Positions 35,172-43,685 of a stretch of DNA of 64,000 nucleotides are shown one piece after another; position 1 is the stretch's first letter, and each line of letters starts with the position of its first letter. Made by a program: the position numbers and the translations under genes. This DNA is from an uncultured Bacteroidales bacterium (GTDB lineage Bacteria; Bacteroidota; Bacteroidia; Bacteroidales; UBA932): contig ONEX01000017.1 in assembly GCA_900316955.1 (NCBI GenBank), positions 1 through 64,000 on the forward strand, given 5' to 3'. Below the pieces are notes generated by a model. The model was not told where the DNA came from, did not search any database, and saw only the letters and a list, made by a program, of their open reading frames with translations.

Positions 35172-36617
35172 TTAAGCGAACGGGAAAAGCTTGGTCAGCC
35201 AGAAATAGCCGAAAATGAAACCGACGACGCCGATGATCAGGCCGACGCGGGTCATATCCTTGGTCTCCACCATGCCGGTCGCGGAAGCGATGGCGTTCGG
35301 CGGGGTGGAAATCGGGAAGAGCATCGCGATGGAGGCGCACACGGCAATGAAGATGATCATCGCGCTGGTACCGCCCATCGCAAGGAACTGCGCGTTGTTG
35401 GCGGCCTCGGGATCGGCCATGCCGTTCGCGACCACGATGAGGATCGGGATGAGCAGCGCAGCGGTGGCGGAGTTGGAAATGAAGTTGGAGAGCAGGTAGC
35501 ACACCAGGCCGGCGACCACCAGGACCACCCACACCTTCATGCTGCCGAACGGGATCGCCTGGATCAGGACCTTGGCGAGGCCGGTGTCCTGCAGGCAGTA
35601 GCCGAGGCAGAAGCCGCCGGCGACGAGCCAGAGCACGTTCCAGTTGATCTCCTTGATCTCTTCCTTGCCGAACAGGCCCGTGGCGGTGAACACGCCCAGC
35701 GGGATGAGGGCCACGATGTTGGAGTTGATATGGGTGAGCTGCTCGGTGGCCCACAGGAGGATCGTGCCGATGAAGGTGATCCAGACCACATACAGCTTCC
35801 AGTCCTTCTTCTTGTTGCTCTCGGGGATCTCGAGCACGAGCTTCTTCGTCTTGAACGGGAAGAAGACCCGCAGGATGACCCAGGCCAGGAGGATCATGAT
35901 GATCACATAGGGGATCATGTGCACGCACCATTCGCCGAAGGAGATGTCGATGCCGGCCTGCTCCAGAGCGCCCTTCGCGGTGGCGTTCGGCGGGGTGCCG
36001 ATCGGCGTGCCGATACCGCCCAGGTTCGCGGCGACCGGGATGGAGAGAGCGAGCCCCACCTTGCCCTTGTCATCGGCCGGGAGCTTGGAGAGCACCGGGG
36101 TGAGCAGGGCGAGCATCATCGCGGCCGTCGCCGTGTTGGACATGAACATCGAGAACACGGAAATCATCAGCAGGAAGCCCAGGAGGACGATTTCCGGCTT
36201 GGTGCCGAACAGTTTCAGCAGCGCGCGGGCCAGCGTGACGTCCAGGCCGTACTTCTCCGCCATGATGGCGAGGACGAAACCGCCCAGGAACAGCATCACC
36301 ACCGGGTCGGCCATCGAGGACATGATGCGGGCATACGGAACGAGCGTCCCGTACTGCGGGTCGCAGAACAGGCCGATCCCCTTGTTGGAGACGGTGAGCA
36401 GGGAGATGACGATCACCAGGAGCGAGGTGCTCCAGTTCGGAATGATCTCGAAGATCCACATCAGCGCGGCGAACACGAACAGGGCGATCACCCGCTGTTG
36501 GACAACGGTCAGGGCCTCGATGCCGTAGAACGACACCGGGACGGCCCAGAGGAAGATGGTGATGAGCAGCACAAGCGGCAGAAACACACCATACTTGAGG
36601 TTGAATTTCTTGGCCAT
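35172..36617 (-). CDS. SLC13/DASS-family anion:sodium symporter
   Basis: An inner-membrane transporter of the divalent anion:sodium symporter family (C4-dicarboxylates, citrate or sulfate), 481 residues with about 11 hydrophobic segments. Both SNT signatures are visible, MSNTATAAMM (about 158-167) and ISNSATAALL, each followed by its partner motif: GIGTPIGTPPNA and PISTPPNAIAS. The combination of two SNT motifs with TPPNA favours dicarboxylates. It is 12 bases after the M49-like gene and directly before the OprO/P porin. Confidence 0.92.
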   Translation of the reverse strand: MAKKFNLKYGVFLPLVLLITIFLWAVPVSFYGIEALTVVQQRVIALFVFAALMWIFEIIPNWSTSLLVIVISLLTVSNKGIGLFCDPQYGTLVPYARIMSSMADPVVMLFLGGFVLAIMAEKYGLDVTLARALLKLFGTKPEIVLLGFLLMISVFSMFMSNTATAAMMLALLTPVLSKLPADDKGKVGLALSIPVAANLGGIGTPIGTPPNATAKGALEQAGIDISFGEWCVHMIPYVIIMILLAWVILRVFFPFKTKKLVLEIPESNKKKDWKLYVVWITFIGTILLWATEQLTHINSNIVALIPLGVFTATGLFGKEEIKEINWNVLWLVAGGFCLGYCLQDTGLAKVLIQAIPFGSMKVWVVLVVAGLVCYLLSNFISNSATAALLIPILIVVANGMADPEAANNAQFLAMGGTSAMIIFIAVCASIAMLFPISTPPNAIASATGMVETKDMTRVGLIIGVVGFIFGYFWLTKLFPFA

Positions 36618-36629
36618 TATCTGGATTCT

Positions 36630-38231
36630 TTATTTTTCATAGGTAAAACGGATGTCCACCGGGATCTTCTCGAGCTCCAGGGAGACGATGTCAGCCTCGA
36701 TCCCGGGCGTGACGACGCCATATTTCGCGACATAGGAACGGGCGGCGCCCAGGTCGCCGAGCGCCTGGATCCGGAGGATCTCGGCGCCGAGGGTCTCGAG
36801 GGCCTGCCAGGTCTTGCCGTAGTCGATGCCGTAGCGGCCGGAAGCCTTGCGGGTGATGGCGCCGGTCTCGACCAGGTAGTTGTACACGGCGATGTTCGCG
36901 ACGCCGGTCGGGTCCGCCGCGCCGAAACGGGTGGAACGGATCGTGTTGGCGACGAAGGTGGCCAGCACGTCCTCCTTCTGGATGAGGGCGGAGATGCGGT
37001 GGGCCTCCACCTCCTTGGCGCAGAGGTAGGCGCCCAGGACGTTGGACTTCGCCTTCTCGACGGTCAGGGCCTCGTTGCCGAGGGCGTCGGCGACGGTGCC
37101 CTTGCCGTTCACGGTCTCCTTGACGCCCAGACCCTTCGCGATCTCGCGGAACGCGATGATCCAGTAGAAGGCGCTGGCGTCCAGATGGGCCTGGTGGTCG
37201 CTCTCCAGGAGCGTCATGCCCACCGGGAAGACGGTACGGTTGAACTTCTCGCGGATGACGTTGTCGAAGAGGATGGTGCGGGTGCCCAGTTCCTCCTGGA
37301 CCTTCGCGTCATACGGGAAGTTGATGGCGATCACCTTGAAGCCGGCGTTGGTGTAGCCGCTGCAGTAGAGCACGTTGCAGGAGAAGATGTTGGACTCGCT
37401 GCCGGGGACGAAGGCGCGGTGCGCCGGGTCGCCGGGGAGCATTTCCTGGAATTCCGGAAGACGGGCCGAGAGGGCGTTCAGCTCCTCGGTGCGCTCCAGG
37501 TTCTTCAGGAGCACGTAGGCGCCGTAGGAGGCCTTGGTGCCATACAGGGCGTCGTCCACGGCCTCGTTCGGGCCGATTACGAGGTCCATCTTGCTGTCGG
37601 TCATCTCCAGCCAGGCCTTGTCGCTCGCGTAGTAGTCGTCCGTCCGGAGGCCTTCGATCTTCTTGAGGAGGTATTCCCGGACGCTGGGCTTGATGGTGAT
37701 GTCGGCGGCCGCCTTCAGGTAGTCGGCGATCTTGTCGATAGATTCAGCGTAGGCGTCGTGATACCAGACAGTCTTCAGCGTGCCGTCCCCGGCACGCTGG
37801 ACGAGGGTGTACGGGCTGTGCTTGGCGGGATCGGCCAGCGCGTCGAACTCCGCGGCGGTCATATCGGCCGGATAGAAGCAGGAGCCGGCCGGCTTGGCGG
37901 CATAGCCCTCCACGAAAGGCTTTCCGTCGATGCGGTCCCAGGGGCCGTAGTTGATTTCGGCATAAAGCTTGGTGGCGGGATCGGACAGGGAAGCGAGAAA
38001 TGCGTCCTTCTCCCCGAAATTCTGTTTCCAATAGATCTTGTCCACCTCGTCCGCGGCGAAGCGGTACAGGTTCAGCACCTCCTTGCCATTGTCGGTGATG
38101 CCCGAGAGGTCCGGAGCGGGGATCTTCACCACGGCGTAATTCTCCACCAGGCGGTCCGCCTTGGTCCTGTGGGTGTCACAGGAGACGGCCAAGAGGGAAA
38201 GGAGCGCCACGGCGGCTGCAAGTTTTCTCAT
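36630..38231 (-). CDS. M49 (dipeptidyl-peptidase III)-like lipoprotein lacking zinc ligands
   Basis: A 533-residue lipoprotein (lipobox LAVSC, Cys18) with the M49-family fold signature INYGPWDRIDGKPFVEGY (93-110) and AGSCFYPADMTAAEF. The zinc site where related proteins read HEICHG or HEVxGH is here REIAKG (362-367), and the third-ligand helix, normally EEAKAD, reads VEKAKSN (391-397). All three ligands thus look substituted, so peptidase activity is unlikely. It is the first gene of an operon with a DASS transporter and two porins, suggesting a binding or accessory role. The family assignment is by remembered motifs. Confidence 0.75.
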   Translation of the reverse strand: MRKLAAAVALLSLLAVSCDTHRTKADRLVENYAVVKIPAPDLSGITDNGKEVLNLYRFAADEVDKIYWKQNFGEKDAFLASLSDPATKLYAEINYGPWDRIDGKPFVEGYAAKPAGSCFYPADMTAAEFDALADPAKHSPYTLVQRAGDGTLKTVWYHDAYAESIDKIADYLKAAADITIKPSVREYLLKKIEGLRTDDYYASDKAWLEMTDSKMDLVIGPNEAVDDALYGTKASYGAYVLLKNLERTEELNALSARLPEFQEMLPGDPAHRAFVPGSESNIFSCNVLYCSGYTNAGFKVIAINFPYDAKVQEELGTRTILFDNVIREKFNRTVFPVGMTLLESDHQAHLDASAFYWIIAFREIAKGLGVKETVNGKGTVADALGNEALTVEKAKSNVLGAYLCAKEVEAHRISALIQKEDVLATFVANTIRSTRFGAADPTGVANIAVYNYLVETGAITRKASGRYGIDYGKTWQALETLGAEILRIQALGDLGAARSYVAKYGVVTPGIEADIVSLELEKIPVDIRFTYEK

Positions 38232-38262
38232 ATCGTCGGTTCTTGATTCCTAAAACAATTTA

Positions 38263-38270
38263 CAAATGTA
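38263..38270 (-). promoter_or_regulatory. -7 box of the M49-like/DASS/porin operon
   Basis: TACATTTG on the minus strand, about 30 bases upstream of the start at 38231, between the gdhA terminator and the gene. Confidence 0.65.
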
Positions 38271-38286
38271 GCAATTCTCCCCGACA

Positions 38287-38322
38287 TAAAAAAAGAGGAT
38301 GGCCTTCGTGGCCATCCTCTTT
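38287..38322 (-). terminator. gdhA terminator
   Basis: A perfect 13-bp stem (38292-38304 with 38310-38322) around TTCGT, followed leftwards by eight T residues. About 20 bases beyond the gdhA stop at 38341. Confidence 0.92.
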
Positions 38323-38340
38323 CGAAGAAAAAGTCCAGTT

Positions 38341-39684
38341 TTAGATCGTTCCCTGCTCCAGCATAGCCTGGGCGACCTTCATGAAGCCGGCGATGTTCGC
38401 GCCCTTCACGTAGTCGACGGAGCCGTCCGGCTGGGTGCCGAACTTGACGCACTGCTCGTGGATGGACTTCATGATGAAGTGGAGCTTCGCGTCCACTTCC
38501 TCGCCGCTCCAGGAGATGTGTTCCGCGTTCTGGGTCATTTCGAGACCGGAGGTGGCGACGCCGCCCGCGTTCACGGCCTTGCCCGGCGCGAAGAGGATCC
38601 CGTTGTGCTGGAAATAGTGGATGGCGCCCGGCTGGCAGCCCATGTTGGAGACTTCGCAGCAGCACCAGCAGCCGTTGGCGACCAGTTCCTTCGCGTCGTC
38701 CTCGGAGAGCTCGTTCTGGAAGGCGCAAGGGAGGGCGATGTCCACAGGGATGGACCACGCCTTCTTGCCGGCCGTGAAGAACGCCTTGTCGGGGAACTCG
38801 GTGGCCATGTCCTCGACCATGTTGCGGTTGGAGGCGCGCATGACGAGCATGTAGTCGATCATTTCCTTGGTAATGCCGTCCGGGATGTGGCAGACGCCGT
38901 CCGGACCGGAGATCGCGACGACCTTGGCGCCGAGCTCCTTCGCCTTGGTGGCGGCGCCCCATGCGACGTTGCCGAAGCCGGAGAGGGCGATCGTCTTGCC
39001 CTTGATGTCCTTGCCCGCCTTCTCGAGGAGGTGCTGGGTGAAATAGAGGGCGCCGAAGCCGGTGGCCTCCGGACGGAGGATGGAGCCGCCCCAGGTGCCG
39101 CCCTTGCCGGTGAGCACGCCGGTGTTGTACTGGCGGGCGAGCTTCTTGTACATGCCGTACATGTAGCCGATCTCACGGCCGCCCACGCCCACGTCGCCGG
39201 CGGGAACGTCCTGGTCCGGGCCGATGCAGTTCCACAGTTCCAGCATGAAGGCCTGGCAGAAGCGCATGATCTCGTCGTTGGACTTGCCCACGGGGTCGAA
39301 GTCGGAGCCGCCCTTGGCGCCGCCCATCGGGAGGGTGGTGAGGGCGTTCTTGAACGTCTGCTCGAAGCCGAGGAACTTGAGCATGGACGGGGTCACCGCA
39401 CGGTGGAAGCGGAGGCCGCCCTTATAGGGACCGATGGCGCTGTTGAACTGGACGCGGTAGCCGAGGTTCGTCTGGACCTCGCCACGGTCGTCCACCCAGG
39501 TTACCCGGAACGTGAAGATGCGGTCCGGCTCGACCATCCTTTCGACGATCTTCGCCTGCTCGAACTCGGGGTGCTGGTTGTACACCTCTTCGATGGATTC
39601 GAGGACTTCCTGCACGGCCTGGAGATACTCTTTCTCAAGCGGGTACTTGGCCTGGAGCTTCGCCATGATGTCTTGTGTTCTCAT
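38341..39684 (-). CDS. gdhA: NADP-type glutamate dehydrogenase
   Basis: A 447-residue hexameric-type glutamate dehydrogenase, which assimilates ammonia into 2-oxoglutarate. It has the catalytic-lysine context GPYKGGLRFHRAV, PMGGAKGGSDFDP, the active-site segment VPAGDVGVGGREIGYMYG, and the dinucleotide-binding fold ALSGFGNVAWGA. Length and motifs fit the NADP-dependent small-subunit class. It is monocistronic, with its own promoter and a strong terminator, and its 2-oxoglutarate is a link to the dicarboxylate transporter operon nearby. Confidence 0.97.
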   Translation of the reverse strand: MRTQDIMAKLQAKYPLEKEYLQAVQEVLESIEEVYNQHPEFEQAKIVERMVEPDRIFTFRVTWVDDRGEVQTNLGYRVQFNSAIGPYKGGLRFHRAVTPSMLKFLGFEQTFKNALTTLPMGGAKGGSDFDPVGKSNDEIMRFCQAFMLELWNCIGPDQDVPAGDVGVGGREIGYMYGMYKKLARQYNTGVLTGKGGTWGGSILRPEATGFGALYFTQHLLEKAGKDIKGKTIALSGFGNVAWGAATKAKELGAKVVAISGPDGVCHIPDGITKEMIDYMLVMRASNRNMVEDMATEFPDKAFFTAGKKAWSIPVDIALPCAFQNELSEDDAKELVANGCWCCCEVSNMGCQPGAIHYFQHNGILFAPGKAVNAGGVATSGLEMTQNAEHISWSGEEVDAKLHFIMKSIHEQCVKFGTQPDGSVDYVKGANIAGFMKVAQAMLEQGTI

Positions 39685-39747
39685 GATAGATGCTTAAGTT
39701 TTTGTGTTTTAATTATGAAGTTATGGTTATGTGTGCAATCAAGCATA

Positions 39748-39755
39748 CAAATGTA
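39748..39755 (-). promoter_or_regulatory. Promoter of gdhA
   Basis: -7 box TACATTTG on the minus strand, with TTG (39776-39778, minus strand) 20 bases upstream as a -33 element. The leader is about 57 bases. Confidence 0.7.
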
Positions 39756-39799
39756 AAGAATAAAAAGATATTTCCCAATAGATTTTAAGTGAATGTTTG

Positions 39800-39807
39800 T
39801 ATCTTTG
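39800..39807 (+). promoter_or_regulatory. -7 box of the unknown gene at 39827
   Basis: TATCTTTG followed by GCAA, about 20 bases ahead of the ATG at 39827. Confidence 0.7.
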
Positions 39808-39826
39808 CAACCTGAAACGAACGAAT

Positions 39827-40360
39827 ATGAAAAAGGATTTCAAAGACAGGCTGGGCTCCTGCGTGAAGGACCTCACCGGCGCCGAAATCAAAGGCATCAC
39901 CATCGACGAGGAAGGCGGCCAGGTGGCCGTCGTGCTCGTCCCCGGGCGCGGGCACGGGCGGGTCTCCCTCTCCCAACTCCCCGACGTGCTGAAAGTGGCC
40001 GACGTGGACATCGTCGGCGGCGACATCACCCTCCTGGGCGCCTACGCGGGCGTCCGCGATTTCGTGGAATCTTGGAACCTGGAGGCCGACGATCCCCGCA
40101 TCGGCCGCTTCATCGAGATTCTCCGCCGCGAGACCCGCGGCGAGGTGACGAACGTGGAGTTCCGCTCCGGCGAGCTCCTCTACGAGCTGACCGTCCGCAC
40201 CCTGGACTTCACCGCCCCGGAATACGTCTATATCGAAGGCGTGGACTTCCGGAGCCGTGTCCTCTACTGCTACACCTTCGTGGAAGACATGAACGACATC
40301 CTGGAGACGGACTCCTTCTCCATCCTGGGGTACCCGTTCACCGGGTCCATCAAGAGCTAA
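39827..40360 (+). CDS. Hypothetical protein
   Basis: A 177-residue soluble, acidic protein without signal peptide or membrane segment. I do not recognise a family. It has alternating strand-like segments (GAEIKGITIDEEGGQVAVVLVPG, GEVTNVEFRSGELLYELTVR) and a conserved-looking C-terminal part, EGVDFRSRVLYCYTFVEDMND. It is monocistronic, with its own promoter and terminator, divergent from gdhA. The start at 39827 is chosen because the upstream ATG at 39797 lies within the promoter. Normal base composition argues it is a native gene. Confidence 0.75.
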   Translation: MKKDFKDRLGSCVKDLTGAEIKGITIDEEGGQVAVVLVPGRGHGRVSLSQLPDVLKVADVDIVGGDITLLGAYAGVRDFVESWNLEADDPRIGRFIEILRRETRGEVTNVEFRSGELLYELTVRTLDFTAPEYVYIEGVDFRSRVLYCYTFVEDMNDILETDSFSILGYPFTGSIKS

Positions 40361-40362
40361 TA

Positions 40363-40388
40363 AGAAACCCCGGCCGGTCGGGGTTTCT
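40363..40388. terminator. Stem-loop terminator between convergent genes
   Basis: A 10-bp stem (40363-40372 with 40379-40388) with a six-base loop. T-rich but without a clean T-run on either side; it sits between the gene at 39827 and the convergent skp gene. Confidence 0.6.
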
Positions 40389-40406
40389 CATTCATTGAAA
40401 GGTCGA

Positions 40407-40976
40407 TTACTGGGCGTTCTGCGCCTGGGCCTGGGCCTGGGCCTGGAGCTCCTGCTGGAGCTGCTCGAGGGTGCGGCCATCCTTGATGCCGAGGGACTTG
40501 CGGGCGGCCGGGGTGAGGTCCACGACGGCGGTCTCATCGAAATAGAGGGCGGAGCCGGAATCGAAGACAGCCACGATGCCCTGGGCCTTCGCGAGGTCCT
40601 GGACGGCCTTCTGGGCCTTCTCCATGATCGGGTTCATCAGTTCGGCCTGCTTCTGCTGCAGTTCCTGGGAAATGGTCTGCTGGAATTCCTGGATACGGTT
40701 CTGGATGTCCACGAGTTCCTTCTCCTTGGCGTCCTTGATCGCGGCGGTCCAGGTGGCGGACTTCTGCTGATACTGGTTGGCCTTGGTCTGATATTCCTCG
40801 ACCATCGAGGAGAACGTCTCCTGCGCCTCGTTCTGCATCGCGTTGATCTGTTCGCGGGCGGCGTCGGCCTCAGGGGCGAGCTGGTAGAGTTCGGTGAAGT
40901 TGACACGGCCGAGCTTCTGGGCGGAAGCGGCGAGGGTCAGGAGCGCCATGGCGGCAATTGCAAGAATCTTTTTCAT
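40407..40976 (-). CDS. OmpH/Skp-family periplasmic chaperone (first copy)
   Basis: A 189-residue periplasmic protein with signal peptide (about 1-19) and a long coiled coil, as in Skp, which escorts unfolded outer-membrane proteins to BamA. The N-terminal strand LGRVNFTEL and C-terminal SGSALYFDETAVVDLTPAA are typical. The C terminus is a run of alternating Ala-Gln encoded by a hexanucleotide tandem repeat (40423-40446). It follows bamA by about 60 bases, the usual bamA-skp arrangement. Confidence 0.92.
   Translation of the reverse strand: MKKILAIAAMALLTLAASAQKLGRVNFTELYQLAPEADAAREQINAMQNEAQETFSSMVEEYQTKANQYQQKSATWTAAIKDAKEKELVDIQNRIQEFQQTISQELQQKQAELMNPIMEKAQKAVQDLAKAQGIVAVFDSGSALYFDETAVVDLTPAARKSLGIKDGRTLEQLQQELQAQAQAQAQNAQ
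40423..40446. repeat. Hexanucleotide tandem repeat in skp
   Basis: Four perfect copies of GCCTGG, encoding Ala-Gln pairs near the C terminus of the first Skp. Slippage would change the tail by two residues per unit without shifting the frame. Confidence 0.7.
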
Positions 40977-41036
40977 ATTACGTTGTAGTTTTTAGATTTC
41001 GTGTCGGAAGGGGTAAGGCAAAAGTTGTACCAAACG

Positions 41037-43664
41037 TTAGAACTGCTGTCCGATGACAAAGTGGAACTGGCTTCCGCCGTTCTTGGCGTCGTCGAAGCCG
41101 TAGCCCCAGTCGACGCCCAGCAGGCCGATCATCGGGAGGAACACGCGCACGCCCACGCCGGCGCTCCGCTTGATCTGGAGCGGGTTGAACTCGCGGATGT
41201 CCGCCCAGCAGTTACCGCCCTCGAGGAAGCCGAGGACATAGATGGTGGACTGCGGCTCCAGGATCACCGGGTAACGCAGTTCGACCGTAAACTTGTCGTA
41301 GATGTTACCCGCGTACGTGCCCTGGGCGCTGTACGGAGTGACGCGCATCGGCGTGAGGGAATAATCCTCGTAACCGCGCAGGGAGATGATTTCCGAGCCG
41401 TAGGTCATGTAGCCCGACATACCGTCGCCGCCCACCTGGAAGCCTTCGAACGGGGAATAGCCCCAGTTGCGGTTATAGTAGCCCAGGAAGCCGAACTGCG
41501 CGCGGCTCATCAGGACGAGGTCGCCCACCAGCTTGGTGTAGACGGCGCCGCTGAACTTCCACTTGTGGTACTCGATCCACTTGTAGCGGTTCGCCGAGCT
41601 CCATTCGTTCTGGATGTTGCCCAGGCCGTCCAGATAGGTGGCGTCGTAGTTCACGTCCTTGTAGCTGTTCACCTTGACTTTCTCCCCGTTCTTGAAGGTG
41701 TACCTGCGGAGCAGGGAATAAGGCGGGGTGAACTGCACGGAGGCGGAGAACTCGGAACCCTGGCGCGGGTAGATCTGCTGGTCGGAGGAGTTGCGGGTCA
41801 GCGAGAGGGTGTAGCTCAGGTTGTGGGAGATGCCGTCCGTGAAGGCGAAGTAGCTCTGGTACCAGTTCGTGAGCTTATACGTCTGCCAGCTGAGGTTGTT
41901 GTACAGGACGAAGTAGTTGTCCGGCCACTTCAGGCGGTTGCCGAGGCCGGCGTTGAAGCCGAAGACTTCGAACATGCGGTCCGTGGAGAGGAGGCCGATG
42001 TACAGGTAGGAGTCCGTCATCCTGGAATAGTAGCCGGAGAGGCTTAGGGATGTCGGTTTCTTGCCGAAGAGCCAAGGCTCCATGAAGCTGGCGCTGAGGG
42101 TCGTGTAGTAGCGGCCGTTCGTCTGGAAGCGGAAGGATAGCGTCTGCGCGTCGCCCAGCGGGACCGGGCGCCAGGCGCCCTTCTCGAACATCCGGCGGGT
42201 GGAGAAGTTGTTGAAGCTCACGCCCGCGGTGGCGACGAAGGTGCGGCCGCCCCAGCCGCCGGAGAGCTCCAGGGTGGAGGACGGCTTCTCGGTGACGTTG
42301 TACACCAGGTCCACCGTGTTGTTCAGCTGGTTGGGGATGATGTTGTAACCCTTGCCGTACTGCATGATGGCCTCCGCATCGAACTGGCCGAGGGAGGCGA
42401 TTTCACGGATGGAGCGCTCGAAGTCCGTCTGGCTGAACAGGTAGCCCGGACGGGTCATGATCTGGCGGCGGACCACCTTCTCGTTGGTGAGGTCGTTACC
42501 GTTGATGACGATGTTGTTCAGGATGGCGGGCTTGCCTTCGGAGATGCGCATCTCCACATCGACGGAGTCGTTCTGGATGTTCACCTCCACCGGAGTGACC
42601 TGGAAGAACAGGTAGCCGTTGTCCTTGTAGAGCTTGGAGACGTCGTAGTCCGTCTGCTTGCCGCCGCCGTGGAGGCGCTTGTCCATCGTGACCATATCAT
42701 AGATGTCACCCTTCTTGATCTGGAGGATCTCGTCGAGGACCTCGGAAGGATAGACCGAGTTGCCGGTCCAGGTCACGTTGCGGAAGTAGTATTTCGGGCC
42801 CTGGTCGAAGACCATGTCGATCGACAGATGCTTGGGGTCCGAGTAATAGACGGAATCCTTCACCAGGCGGGCGTCGCGGTAGCCGGCCTCGTTGAAGGCC
42901 TCCAGGACGGTCTTGCGGTCCGTCTGGTACTCCTTCTCCTTGAACTTCTTGGACTTGAAGAAGTTGTACCACTTGTTGGAGTGGGTTTCCTTCATGGCCT
43001 TGGCGAGCTTGTACTCCGACACGTCCTCGTTGTTGCCCTTGAAGTTGATGTCCTTGATGCGGATCTTGTTTCCCTTCTTCACGTCGAAGTTCACCCGGAT
43101 GGCGCTGCGGATCATGGTATCCTTCTGCACCTGGGTGTCCACCTCGCACAGGAGGTAGCCTTTTTCCTTGTAGTAACGCTTGATGATGTCCTCGGAGGTG
43201 CGCTGCACGTAGTCGGAGAACTCACGGCCGGGACGGAGGTTCAGGCGGTCCTGCAGGTCCTTCCGTTCCCCGGACTTGACGCCGGAGTAGGTCCAGCGGG
43301 AGACGCGGGGGCGCTCCTTGACGACGATCTTGAACCAGGCGGTGTCCTGCGCCACGTTCAGCGAGTCCACGACCATGGCCACGTCCTCGAAGAACCGCTG
43401 CGCGACCAGGCGCTTGACGACGCCGGTCACGTCCTCGCCCGGGACGGTGAGCTTCATGCCGGGGCGCAGGCCGGTCAGCTGCAGGACCTGGTTCTCACCA
43501 AAGTACTGGTTGCCTTCCACGCCGACGCCGCCGACCACGTAGGTCTTGGGATTGCCGTAATCTATCTCGATCGATTCCCGCCCTGTCTGGGCCCGGAGGG
43601 AAAACCCCGCGAGGCCGAGCAGCAGGAGGCAGGCTATCTTGCGTATCATCATCGTTTCTCTCAT
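41037..43664 (-). CDS. bamA: Outer-membrane assembly factor BamA
   Basis: The central barrel of the outer-membrane protein assembly machine, 875 residues. Signal peptide (about 5-24), five POTRA domains (about 30-430, e.g. VGGVGVEGNQYFGENQVLQLTGLRPG), and a 16-strand barrel to the terminal phenylalanine (FHFVIGQQF). The lid-loop signature region around EIISLRGYEDYSLTP (VRGF/Y-type) is visible. The start may be 43664 or the internal MMIRKIAC at 43652: a -7 box sits just upstream, which makes the first start leaderless. The gene follows uppS with a 21-base gap. Confidence 0.95.
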   Translation of the reverse strand: MRETMMIRKIACLLLLGLAGFSLRAQTGRESIEIDYGNPKTYVVGGVGVEGNQYFGENQVLQLTGLRPGMKLTVPGEDVTGVVKRLVAQRFFEDVAMVVDSLNVAQDTAWFKIVVKERPRVSRWTYSGVKSGERKDLQDRLNLRPGREFSDYVQRTSEDIIKRYYKEKGYLLCEVDTQVQKDTMIRSAIRVNFDVKKGNKIRIKDINFKGNNEDVSEYKLAKAMKETHSNKWYNFFKSKKFKEKEYQTDRKTVLEAFNEAGYRDARLVKDSVYYSDPKHLSIDMVFDQGPKYYFRNVTWTGNSVYPSEVLDEILQIKKGDIYDMVTMDKRLHGGGKQTDYDVSKLYKDNGYLFFQVTPVEVNIQNDSVDVEMRISEGKPAILNNIVINGNDLTNEKVVRRQIMTRPGYLFSQTDFERSIREIASLGQFDAEAIMQYGKGYNIIPNQLNNTVDLVYNVTEKPSSTLELSGGWGGRTFVATAGVSFNNFSTRRMFEKGAWRPVPLGDAQTLSFRFQTNGRYYTTLSASFMEPWLFGKKPTSLSLSGYYSRMTDSYLYIGLLSTDRMFEVFGFNAGLGNRLKWPDNYFVLYNNLSWQTYKLTNWYQSYFAFTDGISHNLSYTLSLTRNSSDQQIYPRQGSEFSASVQFTPPYSLLRRYTFKNGEKVKVNSYKDVNYDATYLDGLGNIQNEWSSANRYKWIEYHKWKFSGAVYTKLVGDLVLMSRAQFGFLGYYNRNWGYSPFEGFQVGGDGMSGYMTYGSEIISLRGYEDYSLTPMRVTPYSAQGTYAGNIYDKFTVELRYPVILEPQSTIYVLGFLEGGNCWADIREFNPLQIKRSAGVGVRVFLPMIGLLGVDWGYGFDDAKNGGSQFHFVIGQQF

Positions 43665-43671
43665 TATCCTG

Positions 43672-43679
43672 CAAAGATA
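43672..43679 (-). promoter_or_regulatory. -7 box between uppS and bamA
   Basis: TATCTTTG on the minus strand, seven bases before the first possible bamA start. It would give bamA-skp its own promoter inside the nadK-uppS-bamA-skp cluster. Confidence 0.6.
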
Positions 43680-43685
43680 ACTCTT

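Noticed and set aside
36630-38231. Active dipeptidyl peptidase III
   Set aside because: The zinc motif is not present at the aligned position.
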